Assembly (NCBI GenBank): GCA_002167435.2
Contig: NHBR02000119.1
Span: 1 to 64,000, forward strand
Length of the DNA: 64,000 nt
Direction: 5' to 3'
From: Allomuricauda sp. TMED12
Lineage (GTDB): Bacteria; Bacteroidota; Bacteroidia; Flavobacteriales; Flavobacteriaceae
A model generated the notes under the pieces. The model was not told the DNA's origin and searched no databases. It worked only from the letters and a program-made list of their open reading frames with translations. The position numbers and the translations under genes are program-made. This document shows, piece after piece, positions 1 to 8,616 of this stretch (the stretch's first letter is position 1; every line of letters starts with the position of its first letter).

Positions 1-293
1 GTGCTGTTCGCGGGGATGACAATATCCGTCGTGGTGCCGTCCTCGTTTCCGCCGCTTATGGTGTAGTTGACGGTGGTATCGTTCAACGGGTCCGCAACGT
101 CAAGACTCACAGTGAAGGTCAACGTCGCGGTGAGCGCATCCCCCTCCGCTACGGGAGCAGGGTCGTCTATCGAGACAACCACCTGCCCAAACCCTAATCC
201 AATCCCAAAAAGGAAAAAAAGAACAAAGAAAATGTATGCGCGACCCAAAGTGGTCTGCGTTCGATTTGAGGGATTTTTAAATAAGGTCGACAT
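1..293 (-). CDS. Partial exported protein with Calx-beta-like domain (3' end outside window)
   Basis: Reading the minus strand from ATG at 293-291 gives an uninterrupted frame to the window edge: a basic N-terminus (MSTLFKNPSNRTQ), a hydrophobic segment around residues 19-36 that looks like a signal peptide ending in GLGFGQ, and then a beta-strand-rich stretch with VVVSIDDPAPVAEGD and LTFTVSLDVADPLNDTT. This resembles Calx-beta/cadherin-like repeats found in large surface adhesins of Flavobacteriia, many of which are type IX secretion substrates. No C-terminal sorting domain can be checked because the gene leaves the window. The first 180 bases are about 59% G+C, clearly higher than the neighbours. 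This is common in repetitive adhesin genes but could also mark transfer. Family assignment rests on only about 60 mature residues. Confidence 0.6.
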   Translation of the reverse strand, partial: MSTLFKNPSNRTQTTLGRAYIFFVLFFLFGIGLGFGQVVVSIDDPAPVAEGDALTATLTFTVSLDVADPLNDTTVNYTISGGNEDGTTTDIVIPANS

Positions 294-365
294 CACCAAT
301 ACAATCAGTTTCAGTTGGGTTAAACGCAATGCTTAAGTAGGTGACTTGGGAACTACCAATATTAC

Positions 366-391
366 AAAAAAGGCAAGGAACATCCTTGCCT
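366..391 (-). terminator. Rho-independent terminator after fabD
   Basis: A 9-bp perfect stem (AGGCAAGGA at 371-379 pairing with TCCTTGCCT at 383-391) with a 3-base loop is followed on the minus strand by a run of six T (370-365). It lies 46 bases past the fabD stop and separates fabD from the Calx-beta gene. Confidence 0.75.
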
Positions 392-436
392 ATTTAGTTT
401 AAATCTCTATTTATTCGGATGAACTGTTTTCCTTAC

Positions 437-1321
437 TTAAGAAACTGCAGCAGAACTGGTTTCAGCCTCGCGGTGGATTTTTTTCACCAAACCTTGCAAT
501 ACCTTTCCTGGCCCCACTTCCACAAAGGATGTTGCCCCGTCTTTTACCATTTGCTGTACGCTTTGCGTCCACTTTACGGGGGCTGTTAATTGTAGTATCA
601 AGTTCTTTTTGATTTCCTCTGCATCGGATACCGCTGTAGTGGTCACATTTTGATAAATAGGACAGCCCGGCGTCTTAAATTCAGTGGATTCTATAGCAGC
701 GGCCAATTCCTCTCTTGCGGGCTCCATCAATGGAGAATGGAAAGCCCCTCCAACGGGCAGCAATAATGCTCTTCTGGCTCCGGCTTCCTTCATTTTTTCA
801 CAGGCTATGTTAACGGCATCAACCTCTCCGGAAATTACTAATTGCCCAGGACAGTTATAGTTGGCAGGTACCACAATTCCTTCAACCTCGGCACAGATTT
901 TTTCGACTACATCATCTTCCAAGCCCAAAACAGCAGCCATAGTACTGGGCTGAATTTCACAAGCTTTCTGCATGGCAAGAGCACGTTGCGAAACCAATTT
1001 CAAACCATCTTCAAAATTTAGAGTACCGTTAGCTACCAATGCAGAGAATTCACCCAAAGAGTGGCCTGCAACCATATCGGGCTTAAACGTATCGCCCAAC
1101 ACCTTGCTTAAAACTACAGAGTGCAAGAAGATAGCTGGCTGGGTTACCTTGGTCTGCTTTAGATCTTCGGCGGTTCCTTCGAACATGATATCGGTTATGG
1201 AAAACCCAAGAATTTCGTTGGCTCTTTCAAAAAGTTCCTGTGCTTCGGAATGGTTTTCGTACAGGTCCAAGCCCATACCTACAAATTGAGCTCCTTGTCC
1301 TGGAAAAATATATGCGTTCAT
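437..1321 (-). CDS. fabD: Malonyl-CoA:ACP transacylase
   Basis: Transfers malonyl groups from CoA to acyl carrier protein to supply fatty-acid chain elongation; cytoplasmic. At 294 residues it has normal FabD length. The N-terminal FPGQGAQFVGMG motif, the nucleophile elbow GHSLGE (Ser88) and the catalytic His in GGAFHSPLME (His195) are all present, as is the C-terminal GPGKVLQGLVKK segment. It is transcribed on the minus strand after a gamma-carbonic-anhydrase-like gene, 49 bases away. A TATTTTTG box lies between the two, so it may also have its own promoter. The stand-alone domain fits type II fatty-acid synthesis rather than a polyketide synthase module. Confidence 0.97.
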   Translation of the reverse strand: MNAYIFPGQGAQFVGMGLDLYENHSEAQELFERANEILGFSITDIMFEGTAEDLKQTKVTQPAIFLHSVVLSKVLGDTFKPDMVAGHSLGEFSALVANGTLNFEDGLKLVSQRALAMQKACEIQPSTMAAVLGLEDDVVEKICAEVEGIVVPANYNCPGQLVISGEVDAVNIACEKMKEAGARRALLLPVGGAFHSPLMEPAREELAAAIESTEFKTPGCPIYQNVTTTAVSDAEEIKKNLILQLTAPVKWTQSVQQMVKDGATSFVEVGPGKVLQGLVKKIHREAETSSAAVS

Positions 1322-1346
1322 AGTTGTCGAGATTTTTTGAGTGGGA

Positions 1347-1354
1347 CAAAAATA
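1347..1354 (-). promoter_or_regulatory. Candidate -7 box of fabD promoter
   Basis: The minus strand reads TATTTTTG, a perfect match to the Bacteroidota TAnnTTTG box, 25 bases upstream of the fabD start. No TTG is found at the expected -33 distance, so this is a half-supported promoter. Confidence 0.4.
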
Positions 1355-1370
1355 AGGATAATTTGTTTGC

Positions 1371-1886
1371 TTACTCCTCCTTGAACCAGCTGGAATACTT
1401 TACATAGTTGTTGGCAATCCTATCTATTTCGCCAGAGGAAAGTTCGGGGCTGATGTCCTTTATTTTTTTAGCGGGCATTCCCGCATAAATACTTCCTGAT
1501 TTTACGTGGGTACCTTTGGTAACCACAGCACCTGCAGCGATAATCGAATTACTTTCCACCACACAGTCGTCCATAACAATGCTGCCCATACCCACCAACA
1601 CATTGTCTTTGATGGTACAGCCGTGTACTATGGCATTATGACCAATGGAAACGTTATTTCCAATGGTGGTCGGGGATTTTTCATACGTACAATGAATAAC
1701 AGCGCCGTCCTGCACATTGACCTTATTACCCATTTTTATAAAATGGACGTCGCCCCTAATTACGGCATTGAACCAAACACTGCATTGGTCGCCCATACTC
1801 ACCTCGCCCACAATAGTGGCGTTTTCAGCGATAAAACAATCGTTTCCTATTTCTGGGGATTTTCCCCTCACGGGTTTGATAATCAT
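1371..1886 (-). CDS. Gamma-carbonic anhydrase family hexapeptide-repeat protein
   Basis: A 171-residue left-handed beta-helix protein of the YrdA/PaaY/gamma-carbonic anhydrase family. Repeated hexapeptide turns run from about residue 10 to 140, including IGNDCFIAENATIVGEVSMG and the family signature around RGDV and VNVQDGAVIH. The three histidines expected to bind metal in a trimer are present (His65, His83 and His88, the last two spaced five apart as in Cam). Zinc-dependent carbonic anhydrase or an acyl-CoA-related activity are both possible; family members are often annotated without demonstrated activity. It sits between the LytTR response regulator (56 bases upstream) and fabD on the same strand, probably co-transcribed. 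Confidence 0.85.
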   Translation of the reverse strand: MIIKPVRGKSPEIGNDCFIAENATIVGEVSMGDQCSVWFNAVIRGDVHFIKMGNKVNVQDGAVIHCTYEKSPTTIGNNVSIGHNAIVHGCTIKDNVLVGMGSIVMDDCVVESNSIIAAGAVVTKGTHVKSGSIYAGMPAKKIKDISPELSSGEIDRIANNYVKYSSWFKEE

Positions 1887-1942
1887 TCTGATGTGTTTTG
1901 AGATTTTGTAATAGTGTCCTCGACCTTGGTCGATGTGACAAT

Positions 1943-2674
1943 TTATTTAAAATACGATAATAAATCGGCTTTTTTGGAGGCGGATACCGAAAGTTCCTTG
2001 CCGTTGGACAGCACCACGCTGCCACCCTTCCCTTTTTTATACTTTACCACTTCGGCCACGTTTACCAAATAGGATTTATGGATACGGGTAAAGGAATAGG
2101 GTTGTAAGGCTTCCTCAAAATATTTTAAGGTTTTGCTCACTACTATTTTTTTCTTTTCCAAATAGATTTCCGTGTAGTTGTCATCTGCTTTGCAGAAATA
2201 AATATCCGATACATCCAACACTTGGAAACCATCTTGTTGCGGCAGGGTTATTTTTCCTTCTGCACCAACATGTTTGGCTTGGAGCACTTGCCCTTCTAGA
2301 GCATTTTCTTTTTCCTTGATGGCCCGCACATAATCCACAGCCTTGATCAATTCATCAATATTGATGGGTTTCATCAAATAATAGGCAGCGTGATGGTTCA
2401 AGGCATCCATCGCATATTGATTATAAGCGGTGACAAATATGGTTTCGAAAGTTCGGTCCGGTATTTTATCCAACAGGTCAAAAGCATTGCCAAAAGGCAT
2501 TTCCACATCCAAAAACACCAAATCCGGTTGATGCTTTTTGATTTCTTTCAAACCCTCTTCAATAGTTGCTCCTTCACCAAGTAAAGTGATGTTTTCACAA
2601 TATTTGCCCAAATAGTTCCGAAGGATTTCCCGACTATTGGCTTCATCTTCCACAATGACTGCTTTTAGTTCCAT
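1943..2674 (-). CDS. LytTR-family response regulator
   Basis: DNA-binding two-component response regulator. An N-terminal receiver domain (about residues 1-120) has the acidic pair in VEDE, the phospho-acceptor Asp in LVFLDVEMP (residue 56 counted from the ATG) and a conserved Lys in YYLMKPI. A C-terminal LytTR domain (about 140-243) contains FCKADDNYTEIYL and FTRIHKSYLVN. The histidine kinase gene ends at 2677 as TAGTG, so a GTG overlapping the stop by one base is a possible start; the ATG three bases later (2674) is preferred. Tight coupling to the kinase indicates a cognate pair. Target genes cannot be read from the sequence. Confidence 0.93.
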   Translation of the reverse strand: MELKAVIVEDEANSREILRNYLGKYCENITLLGEGATIEEGLKEIKKHQPDLVFLDVEMPFGNAFDLLDKIPDRTFETIFVTAYNQYAMDALNHHAAYYLMKPINIDELIKAVDYVRAIKEKENALEGQVLQAKHVGAEGKITLPQQDGFQVLDVSDIYFCKADDNYTEIYLEKKKIVVSKTLKYFEEALQPYSFTRIHKSYLVNVAEVVKYKKGKGGSVVLSNGKELSVSASKKADLLSYFK

Positions 2675-2676
2675 CA

Positions 2677-4887
2677 CTATTTTTTAAGTTTTAGGGATAC
2701 TTTGGTTCCTGTTTTATCCTCATTCAGATCAACAATCGATACTTCCACTCTATTCTTGTACATATCGTTCAAAATCTGGATTCGCTTTTGAATATTGCCC
2801 ATTCCCTTGGATTTTTGTTTACGCTGATTTGTGGTTTTCAATTCTGCTGATTTTTTCCTTCCAATACCATTGTCCTCAATACAGATTTCAAGCATATCGT
2901 TAGTCATTTGCCAGACCTTTATTTTTAAAAATCCCTTTCCTTCCTTGTAACGGAGTCCGTGCCATATAGCATTTTCAATATAAGGTTGAAGCAGCATCGG
3001 CGGGATTTGGAAGGCATCGACATCTATTTTTTTATCCACCTCGATTTCATAGTCAAACTTATCTGAGAATCTGGAATGCTCCAGTTTAACGTAGAGTTCC
3101 AACAGTTCCAATTCTTTGGCCAATGGAATAAAGTCCTCTTCGGAATTCTCGAGCACACTGCGCATCAACACCGAGAACTCACTCAAAAAGCGGTTAGCAC
3201 TGCGCTCATCGCTCTTGGCGATGTAATTGTTCACTGAATTGAGGGCATTAAATATAAAATGAGGGTTCATTTGGGTGCGAAGCGACTTCAATGCCAAAAG
3301 ATTGTTGGCCAGTTTTTGCTGTTTATTACTTCGATAATACAGAAATGCAGTTAGGGCCATCAATGCGATACCAAAAATGAGCGAATAGATTATCCATTTT
3401 TGACGCTTGCTGGTCTCTTCATACAACTGTTGTTCGGTTACCGCCAAGCTGTATTTGCTTTGACTCAGTTCCCGTTCTTGCTCTAAACTGGAGATACGGT
3501 TTTGGGTGTTTGCTATCTCACGATTAAAACGGGCCGCTCTTGATATTTCTTGCTCTTTTCGCACATACAAACTATCCACAACGGCCACATAATCTTGGTA
3601 GGACTCCAAGGCTTTGGTATAATCGCCCTTATAACGATACACTTCAGATAATTTTCGGGTCGCATCCTTTTGAACCACCAAATCATCATCTTTATCTGCC
3701 TCTACAATACTTTTTTCGAGATATGGTATGGCTTCGTCCAATTTATCTTGGGCGATATAGGCATTTGCAATTTTATAGTTGATGCGCTGTGAGGTTACCG
3801 TATCCCTTGTAGAGATTCCCTGCCCTGTTGAAGCGGCAGACTTCGGTAACTGCTGCAGTTCGTCCAGGTTTTTTTTCCGCAGTTGAATTTCATCATCATA
3901 GCGATTTTTTTGATTGTAAAAATCCGCAACCTTTTCACTTTCCTGAATCAATCTTTCTGGTGCAACTTTTTTGGAAAGATTCAAAGAGTTTTGATAAAAA
4001 CCTTCCGCCTCAATTACCCGGTCCTCACTAGCAAAGGCATCAGCTATTTTAGAGCTCAAATCTATTTCTTTTGGCGAAATCTGATTTTTTTCTGCAATAA
4101 GAAGCCCTTCTTGATAATAATCTTGTGCTTCTTTAAGGTTGGACAATTCCATATTGGCATCGCCCAATGTTTCGTAAAGCTCTATCCTTTGGTATGGAAC
4201 CATGTTTTTTACCCGAACCAATGGTTCCAAAATGGAAATCGCGCTCTCATAATTACCATTCAGCACATAAGTTTTACCCAACAACAATTTGGTTCTGTTG
4301 GATTCTTGAGCGGCCAAAGCATCCTTGAAATTTGTAATGGCTAAATCGTACTGATTGTGAAACATGTAGATTTCACCCAACACACGTAGCGAAGAAGAAA
4401 GTTCCCGTTTGTTTCCCGCACTGCCAAGAAGCTCCACGGAACGGGCAATAAAATCAATGCTTTTCTCGAAATCCGATTTTTTATAAAAGTTGGCCGAATC
4501 CAAAAAGCGCTGGTGATCCATAAGGGCACTTCTTGAACTGGAAGCTTCACGCTTCTGCGTTTGTACAGACCTAGCACTACCATAGCCCTCAACCAAAACA
4601 TCTACATCCTCACCTGACTTGATTCGGTAACGAACCGTTTTCAGTTCCGGCCCCTCAACAATTAGTATATCACCAATGGATGCCTTGATGGTAAACTCTC
4701 CCAAACCATTGGTTCTTGTGAATTGTCCCTTATCGGTAGAAACCTGAACCCCCGAAATAGGAACATAGTTTTCCTTTCCCTTAACAGAACCCCTGATTTC
4801 CATCTGACCTTGCACATTTCCAACTTGTGCCCAAGTACTCAGAGAGGTCATCAATACCAATATTATTATGTAGGCCTTGTGAATCAT
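2677..4887 (-). CDS. LytS-type sensor histidine kinase with TPR sensor region
   Basis: A 736-residue membrane sensor kinase. A signal peptide (1-21, ending STWAQ) precedes a carboxypeptidase-regulatory-like beta domain (about 28-105), a long TPR region (about 130-440), a coiled-coil stretch and one transmembrane helix (about 498-518). The cytoplasmic part is a LytS/His_kinase module with the phospho-acceptor in QMNPHFIFNALNS (His543), the ATP-binding N box ENAIWHG and DNGIGR. TPRs would thus lie in the periplasm. The partner regulator starts within the stop codon region. This architecture is common in Flavobacteriia. The signal sensed is unknown. Confidence 0.92.
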   Translation of the reverse strand: MIHKAYIIILVLMTSLSTWAQVGNVQGQMEIRGSVKGKENYVPISGVQVSTDKGQFTRTNGLGEFTIKASIGDILIVEGPELKTVRYRIKSGEDVDVLVEGYGSARSVQTQKREASSSRSALMDHQRFLDSANFYKKSDFEKSIDFIARSVELLGSAGNKRELSSSLRVLGEIYMFHNQYDLAITNFKDALAAQESNRTKLLLGKTYVLNGNYESAISILEPLVRVKNMVPYQRIELYETLGDANMELSNLKEAQDYYQEGLLIAEKNQISPKEIDLSSKIADAFASEDRVIEAEGFYQNSLNLSKKVAPERLIQESEKVADFYNQKNRYDDEIQLRKKNLDELQQLPKSAASTGQGISTRDTVTSQRINYKIANAYIAQDKLDEAIPYLEKSIVEADKDDDLVVQKDATRKLSEVYRYKGDYTKALESYQDYVAVVDSLYVRKEQEISRAARFNREIANTQNRISSLEQERELSQSKYSLAVTEQQLYEETSKRQKWIIYSLIFGIALMALTAFLYYRSNKQQKLANNLLALKSLRTQMNPHFIFNALNSVNNYIAKSDERSANRFLSEFSVLMRSVLENSEEDFIPLAKELELLELYVKLEHSRFSDKFDYEIEVDKKIDVDAFQIPPMLLQPYIENAIWHGLRYKEGKGFLKIKVWQMTNDMLEICIEDNGIGRKKSAELKTTNQRKQKSKGMGNIQKRIQILNDMYKNRVEVSIVDLNEDKTGTKVSLKLKK

Positions 4888-4924
4888 AACTTAGGTAAAC
4901 ATACTGCTTCCCAAGCATTTTAAA

Positions 4925-4991
4925 AAATAGGGCATTGCCTATTTAGGCTGAAAAACACCACGATTGTGACTCCTTACGAAGTCATATGACT
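4925..4991. promoter_or_regulatory. Two dyad elements in the kinase/vWA divergent spacer
   Basis: The 198-base spacer between the divergent kinase and vWA genes has no clear TAnnTTTG promoter. It holds an inverted repeat AAATAGG-N6-CCTATTT (4925-4944) and a perfect 12-bp palindrome AGTCATATGACT (4980-4991). Either could be a regulator site, perhaps for the adjacent LytTR regulator; this is inference from symmetry alone. Confidence 0.3.
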
Positions 4992-5085
4992 AGGTCACTC
5001 ACTTAAAGGGCAGTGTTGCTCATTCTAGATTTTTATTGATAAAAGTTGCCAATACATTTACCTCAACATTAAAAATTATTGCATC

Positions 5086-6255
5086 ATGAAACATATGAAT
5101 TACATTTTGGGCTCAGCACTATTGCTTTTTATGACCGGCACAAGCTATGGTTGTAACCTAAAGGCCCAAACCAGAGAGAGAACAACATTAACAACCCCTT
5201 ATGCCAGCAAGAAACCAGCAGAGCAATACGTTAAAATTGCCCTTTTATTGGACACCAGCAACAGCATGGACGGTCTAATCAATCAGGCCAAAGCTCAATT
5301 GTGGGATATTGTAAACGAATTTACCCATGCAAAATGTGGCACCAATGTTCGACCTTCCCTTCAAATTGCACTTTATGAGTATGGGAACGACAACCTTTCA
5401 TCACAGGAAGGGTATATTAGACAGGTTTTAGGTTTCAGTAATGACTTGGATGAGATTTCTGAGAAACTTTTTTCCTTGACTACCAATGGCGGTGAAGAAT
5501 ATTGCGGACAAGTAATCCACACTTCCTTAAAACAATTGGATTGGGGAAAAAATGCCGATGACCTTAAAATGATTTTTATCGCAGGCAATGAACCTTTCAC
5601 TCAAGGAAAATTAAATTATAAAGATGCCGCCATCAATGCACAAGAAAAAGATGTAATCGTAAACACCATTTTTTGCGGCAATTACGAGCAAGGAATTTCT
5701 ACGATGTGGAAAAATGGAGCCAAGCTAACAGGGGGAGAATACATGGCCATTGATCATAACAGGCAAGTGGTTCATATAAGCACACCCTATGACGATATCA
5801 TTATCCAATTGAACTCCAAATTGAACAACACTTATATCTCTTATGGTTCCATTGGAAGGCAAAAGAAAGAGCTTCAATCCATGCAGGATGCCAATGCCGC
5901 CGAACTGGAAGAGGTTGTAGCCGTAAAACGTGCCGTTAGCAAAAGCTCCCGATTGTACAAAAACTCTCAATGGGATTTAGTGGATGCTGCAGAGGACGAC
6001 GAGTCCATTATTTCAGAATTGAAGGAAAAAGAACTACCCGAGGAACTTCAAGGAAAATCCAAAAGTGAGATCAAGGCCTACATAAACGAAAAGAAAATGG
6101 AGCGTCAAGAAATCCAAAAGAAGATACAAGAGCTCAATGCCAAACGCGAAGTTTATATTGCCGAGCATAAAAAAGAAGAAATAGGAGAGCTCGAAAATGC
6201 AATGCTATCGGCCATAAAGGCCCAAGCTTCAAAGAAAAATTATACTTGGGATTAG
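5086..6255 (+). CDS. Exported von Willebrand factor A domain protein
   Basis: A 389-residue secreted or membrane-attached vWA protein. The N-terminus (1-28) is a signal peptide; a Cys at residue 23 in TSYGC gives a weak lipobox. The vWA domain begins about residue 48 with an intact MIDAS DxSxS motif (Asp56, Ser58, Ser60 in LLLDTSNSMD), predicting divalent-metal-dependent protein binding. The region beyond about residue 255 is charged and helical, probably coiled coil, and ends in KKNYTWD. No enzymatic domain is visible. It is a stand-alone plus-strand gene with its own terminator. Function beyond adhesion or complex assembly is unknown. Confidence 0.8.
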   Translation: MKHMNYILGSALLLFMTGTSYGCNLKAQTRERTTLTTPYASKKPAEQYVKIALLLDTSNSMDGLINQAKAQLWDIVNEFTHAKCGTNVRPSLQIALYEYGNDNLSSQEGYIRQVLGFSNDLDEISEKLFSLTTNGGEEYCGQVIHTSLKQLDWGKNADDLKMIFIAGNEPFTQGKLNYKDAAINAQEKDVIVNTIFCGNYEQGISTMWKNGAKLTGGEYMAIDHNRQVVHISTPYDDIIIQLNSKLNNTYISYGSIGRQKKELQSMQDANAAELEEVVAVKRAVSKSSRLYKNSQWDLVDAAEDDESIISELKEKELPEELQGKSKSEIKAYINEKKMERQEIQKKIQELNAKREVYIAEHKKEEIGELENAMLSAIKAQASKKNYTWD

Positions 6256-6280
6256 ATTTATTGTTGAACGATCAAGTCCG

Positions 6281-6310
6281 AACGGTCTATCTTAATTGAT
6301 AGGCCGTTTT
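6281..6310 (+). terminator. Terminator after the vWA gene
   Basis: AACGGTCTATC (6281-6291) and GATAGGCCGTT (6298-6308) form an 11-bp stem with one T-G wobble and a 6-base loop, followed by T residues on the plus strand. It touches the stop codon of the convergent PorP-like gene. Confidence 0.7.
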
Positions 6311-7305
6311 TAATTATTTGCAGCTGGGCAATAACAATCGTAACGTTTGCCATCATCGCTCTGTCCAAATTCATAACCCAAGGTAATTTGATGAAAACCA
6401 CCATTATCAAAACGTATATCCCCGGATTGATAAGAATAATTGTAAGAGAACATGAACCTGTTCACATTCACCCCAATAATTGGTGTGAACAATTGTAAAC
6501 GTTGTTCCCCAAAATTTCCGTTGGATTGAAATTGGGCACCATCAAAACTACGTCGGTATGACAATCCGGCCCATACGGTACCGAAACTCACATCGCGGTA
6601 TACTTTTGCATTTAGGTCCACGGTCTTTTCTTTGGTAAAATCCGTCATCTGGAACAAAATGGACGGCTCTATTCGCGTTTCCCTACCAAAAACATATCCT
6701 ACGGAGAACAAATAACGTCTTAAGTTATCAAACTCAGCTGCCGTGTATAAATCGCGCCCACTACCCAAAACATTTAGTATAGCTGCGTGAGCATAGAATT
6801 CAAATAAGTTATAAGAAACTCCAAGGTCTACATTAAAATAGCTCGTAGTATTCTTTACTCCCGTAACCACAGGGTCTGGAATTACAGACCTAAATTCGCT
6901 TTCATCCAAACTGCTTAAAATAACACCTGCACTTAAGCCAAAAGATAATTGGTTAAGCGTTCTAAAGTCACCTCCCAATTGTAAATGGTGCGCATAGGTT
7001 GCTTTAAAACCTGTTTGTGAGTGGTAGCCATTGGAATCGTTAAAAAGTATGCCCCCTATTCCACTACGCTCACCAACCCTGGAATTAATGTTCAAGGTTT
7101 GCAAGCTGGGTGCCTCATCCACATTGAACCATTGTTTCCTCGCCGTTAGACGAATTTTGGTACCATCGGCAATTCCTGCCATGGATGGGTAGACCAAGTA
7201 ATAATTGTCCGCTAAGTAATCAAAATACACCGGAATGCCTTCCTGTGCCTTGGCCATGGACCCAAAAAGCAGGGTTATGATAATTGAGGTTAAGATACGT
7301 CTCAT
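6310..7305 (-). CDS. PorP/SprF family type IX secretion outer-membrane protein
   Basis: A beta-barrel protein of the PorP/SprF family, which helps export or anchor particular type IX secretion substrates at the outer membrane. From the ATG at 7305 it is 331 residues with a clean signal peptide (MRRILTSIIITLLFGSMAKA, then QEG). The upstream ATG at 7347 would add 14 residues before the signal sequence and is less likely. The family pattern is visible: an early YYLVYPSMAG segment, repeated amphipathic strands, and a C-terminal strand reading ITLGYEF. No substrate gene for it is adjacent in this orientation; the convergent vWA protein is the nearest candidate, but that pairing is only a guess. 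Confidence 0.85.
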   Translation of the reverse strand: MRRILTSIIITLLFGSMAKAQEGIPVYFDYLADNYYLVYPSMAGIADGTKIRLTARKQWFNVDEAPSLQTLNINSRVGERSGIGGILFNDSNGYHSQTGFKATYAHHLQLGGDFRTLNQLSFGLSAGVILSSLDESEFRSVIPDPVVTGVKNTTSYFNVDLGVSYNLFEFYAHAAILNVLGSGRDLYTAAEFDNLRRYLFSVGYVFGRETRIEPSILFQMTDFTKEKTVDLNAKVYRDVSFGTVWAGLSYRRSFDGAQFQSNGNFGEQRLQLFTPIIGVNVNRFMFSYNYSYQSGDIRFDNGGFHQITLGYEFGQSDDGKRYDCYCPAANN

Positions 7306-7383
7306 GTGACGGTAGGGGCTAAATGGTTGTTTAATGCAATAAAACAATTAGATAACGGTATGCATCACACATTATTATAATAT

Positions 7384-7415
7384 TTTGCTACACATCTTAA
7401 CTATTGGTATTTTTG
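7384..7415 (+). promoter_or_regulatory. Promoter of the nfu gene
   Basis: TTTG (7384-7387), a 20-base spacer, then TATTTTTG (7408-7415) match the Bacteroidota TTG-N19/20-TAnnTTTG promoter. The ATG at 7431 follows 15 bases later. The promoter covers the alternative TTG start at 7404, which argues for the ATG. Confidence 0.65.
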
Positions 7416-7430
7416 TACCAAAGATTCAAG

Positions 7431-8327
7431 ATGAAAGAATACAATATTACGGTTGTTCCCACCAACAATGCCAAGATAATCAAGTTTGAGGCTAACCATT
7501 TTTTGGCAAAGGGCAACTACGAGTATAAAAACATAGATGAGGCCAAAGAGTCCCCTTTGGCGCAACAACTTTTCTACCTTCCTTTTGTTAAAACCGTTTA
7601 CATTGCCAGTAATTTTGTGGCCTTGGAACGTTTTGATATTGTTGAGTGGGATGATGTAAAAGACGAGGTCGCCCAGCAATTGGTCGAATACCTCAACGCT
7701 GGGGAACCAATTGTAAATGAGACCGACATTAAAAAGAAGCAACCCATTACGGTATATGCAGAGGTGACCCCCAATCCTGCGGTAATGAAATTCGTTTCGA
7801 ACAAAAAAATCGTTCCCAACACCTATGAGTTCAAAAATATTGACGAAGCCAAAGATTCGCCCTTGGCCATTGAGCTCTTTCACCTACCCTTTGTAAAAGA
7901 GGTTTTTATGGACGAAAACTATGTTTCCGTCACCAAATACGAGGTTGTTGATTGGGAAGAAATCAACATGCAACTGCGTGAATTCATCAGGGATTATTTG
8001 GCTGACGGAAAAGATGTTGTGACAGCGGAAGCCATACAAAAAAGCAAAGAAATTATAGAGCAGAAAACCACTGGCACGGATTACGATGACACATCTCTTC
8101 AGATTATTGACATTTTGGAAGAATATGTAAAGCCAGCCGTTGCCGGAGATGGAGGAAACATTCTATTTCAATCTTATGAAGAGGAAAGCGGAACAGTGAG
8201 CGTTATCCTTCAAGGAGCTTGCAGTGGCTGTCCATCGTCCACTTTCACCTTAAAAAATGGCATTGAGACCATGCTTAAGAACATGATGGGCGAAAAAATC
8301 AAGGAAGTAGTTGCTCTAAACGGATAA
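7431..8327 (+). CDS. NifU/Nfu-type Fe-S scaffold with duplicated N domain
   Basis: An iron-sulfur cluster carrier of the Nfu family, 298 residues. It has two tandem Nfu N-terminal domains (about 1-92 and 102-195), recognisable by the repeated NIDEAKxSPLAxxLFxLPFVK block. A C-terminal NifU domain (about 215-298) carries the cluster-binding CSGCPSS motif (Cys264, Cys267). The second N domain keeps the usual TPNPxxxKF start, while the first has VPTNNAKIIKF, so it is diverged. Usual Nfu proteins have one N domain. The ATG start is set by the promoter just upstream. Dodecin follows downstream, with no terminator seen between them. Confidence 0.92.
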   Translation: MKEYNITVVPTNNAKIIKFEANHFLAKGNYEYKNIDEAKESPLAQQLFYLPFVKTVYIASNFVALERFDIVEWDDVKDEVAQQLVEYLNAGEPIVNETDIKKKQPITVYAEVTPNPAVMKFVSNKKIVPNTYEFKNIDEAKDSPLAIELFHLPFVKEVFMDENYVSVTKYEVVDWEEINMQLREFIRDYLADGKDVVTAEAIQKSKEIIEQKTTGTDYDDTSLQIIDILEEYVKPAVAGDGGNILFQSYEEESGTVSVILQGACSGCPSSTFTLKNGIETMLKNMMGEKIKEVVALNG

Positions 8328-8397
8328 TTAACGCTGTTTTACTGCCGAATTCCCATCAAAATTTGTTAAATTGAAAGGAATCACAAAAACATTGACC

Positions 8398-8598
8398 ATG
8401 GCAGTTTTAAAAGTTATTGAAGTATTGGCGAATTCCGGCAAAAGCTGGGAAGATGCAACCAACAAAGCGTTGGAGCAAGCCTCAAAATCCGTTAAAAACA
8501 TTCGTTCCATCTATATCAACGAGCAAAGCGCCACGGTAAAAGATGGAAAGATTGACGACTACAGGGTGAACGTAAAGATTACCTTTGAAGTTCATTAA
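8398..8598 (+). CDS. Dodecin family flavin-binding protein
   Basis: A 66-residue protein of the dodecin family, small proteins that assemble into hollow dodecamers storing or buffering flavin. The ATG at 8398 gives MAVLKVIEVLANSGKSWEDA, the typical dodecin beginning, followed by the helix and two strands including VNVKITFEVH at the C-terminus. A TTG at 8371 in the same frame would add nine residues that the family lacks. It lies 70 bases after the nfu gene on the same strand and is closed by a strong terminator. Confidence 0.9.
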   Translation: MAVLKVIEVLANSGKSWEDATNKALEQASKSVKNIRSIYINEQSATVKDGKIDDYRVNVKITFEVH

Positions 8599-8616
8599 AA
8601 AATTAATGAAATGAAG

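Noticed and set aside
1506-1901. Open frames on the plus strand opposite the carbonic-anhydrase-like gene
   Set aside because: They are read from the complement of a conserved hexapeptide-repeat gene, contain no recognisable domain and have low-complexity antisense composition.
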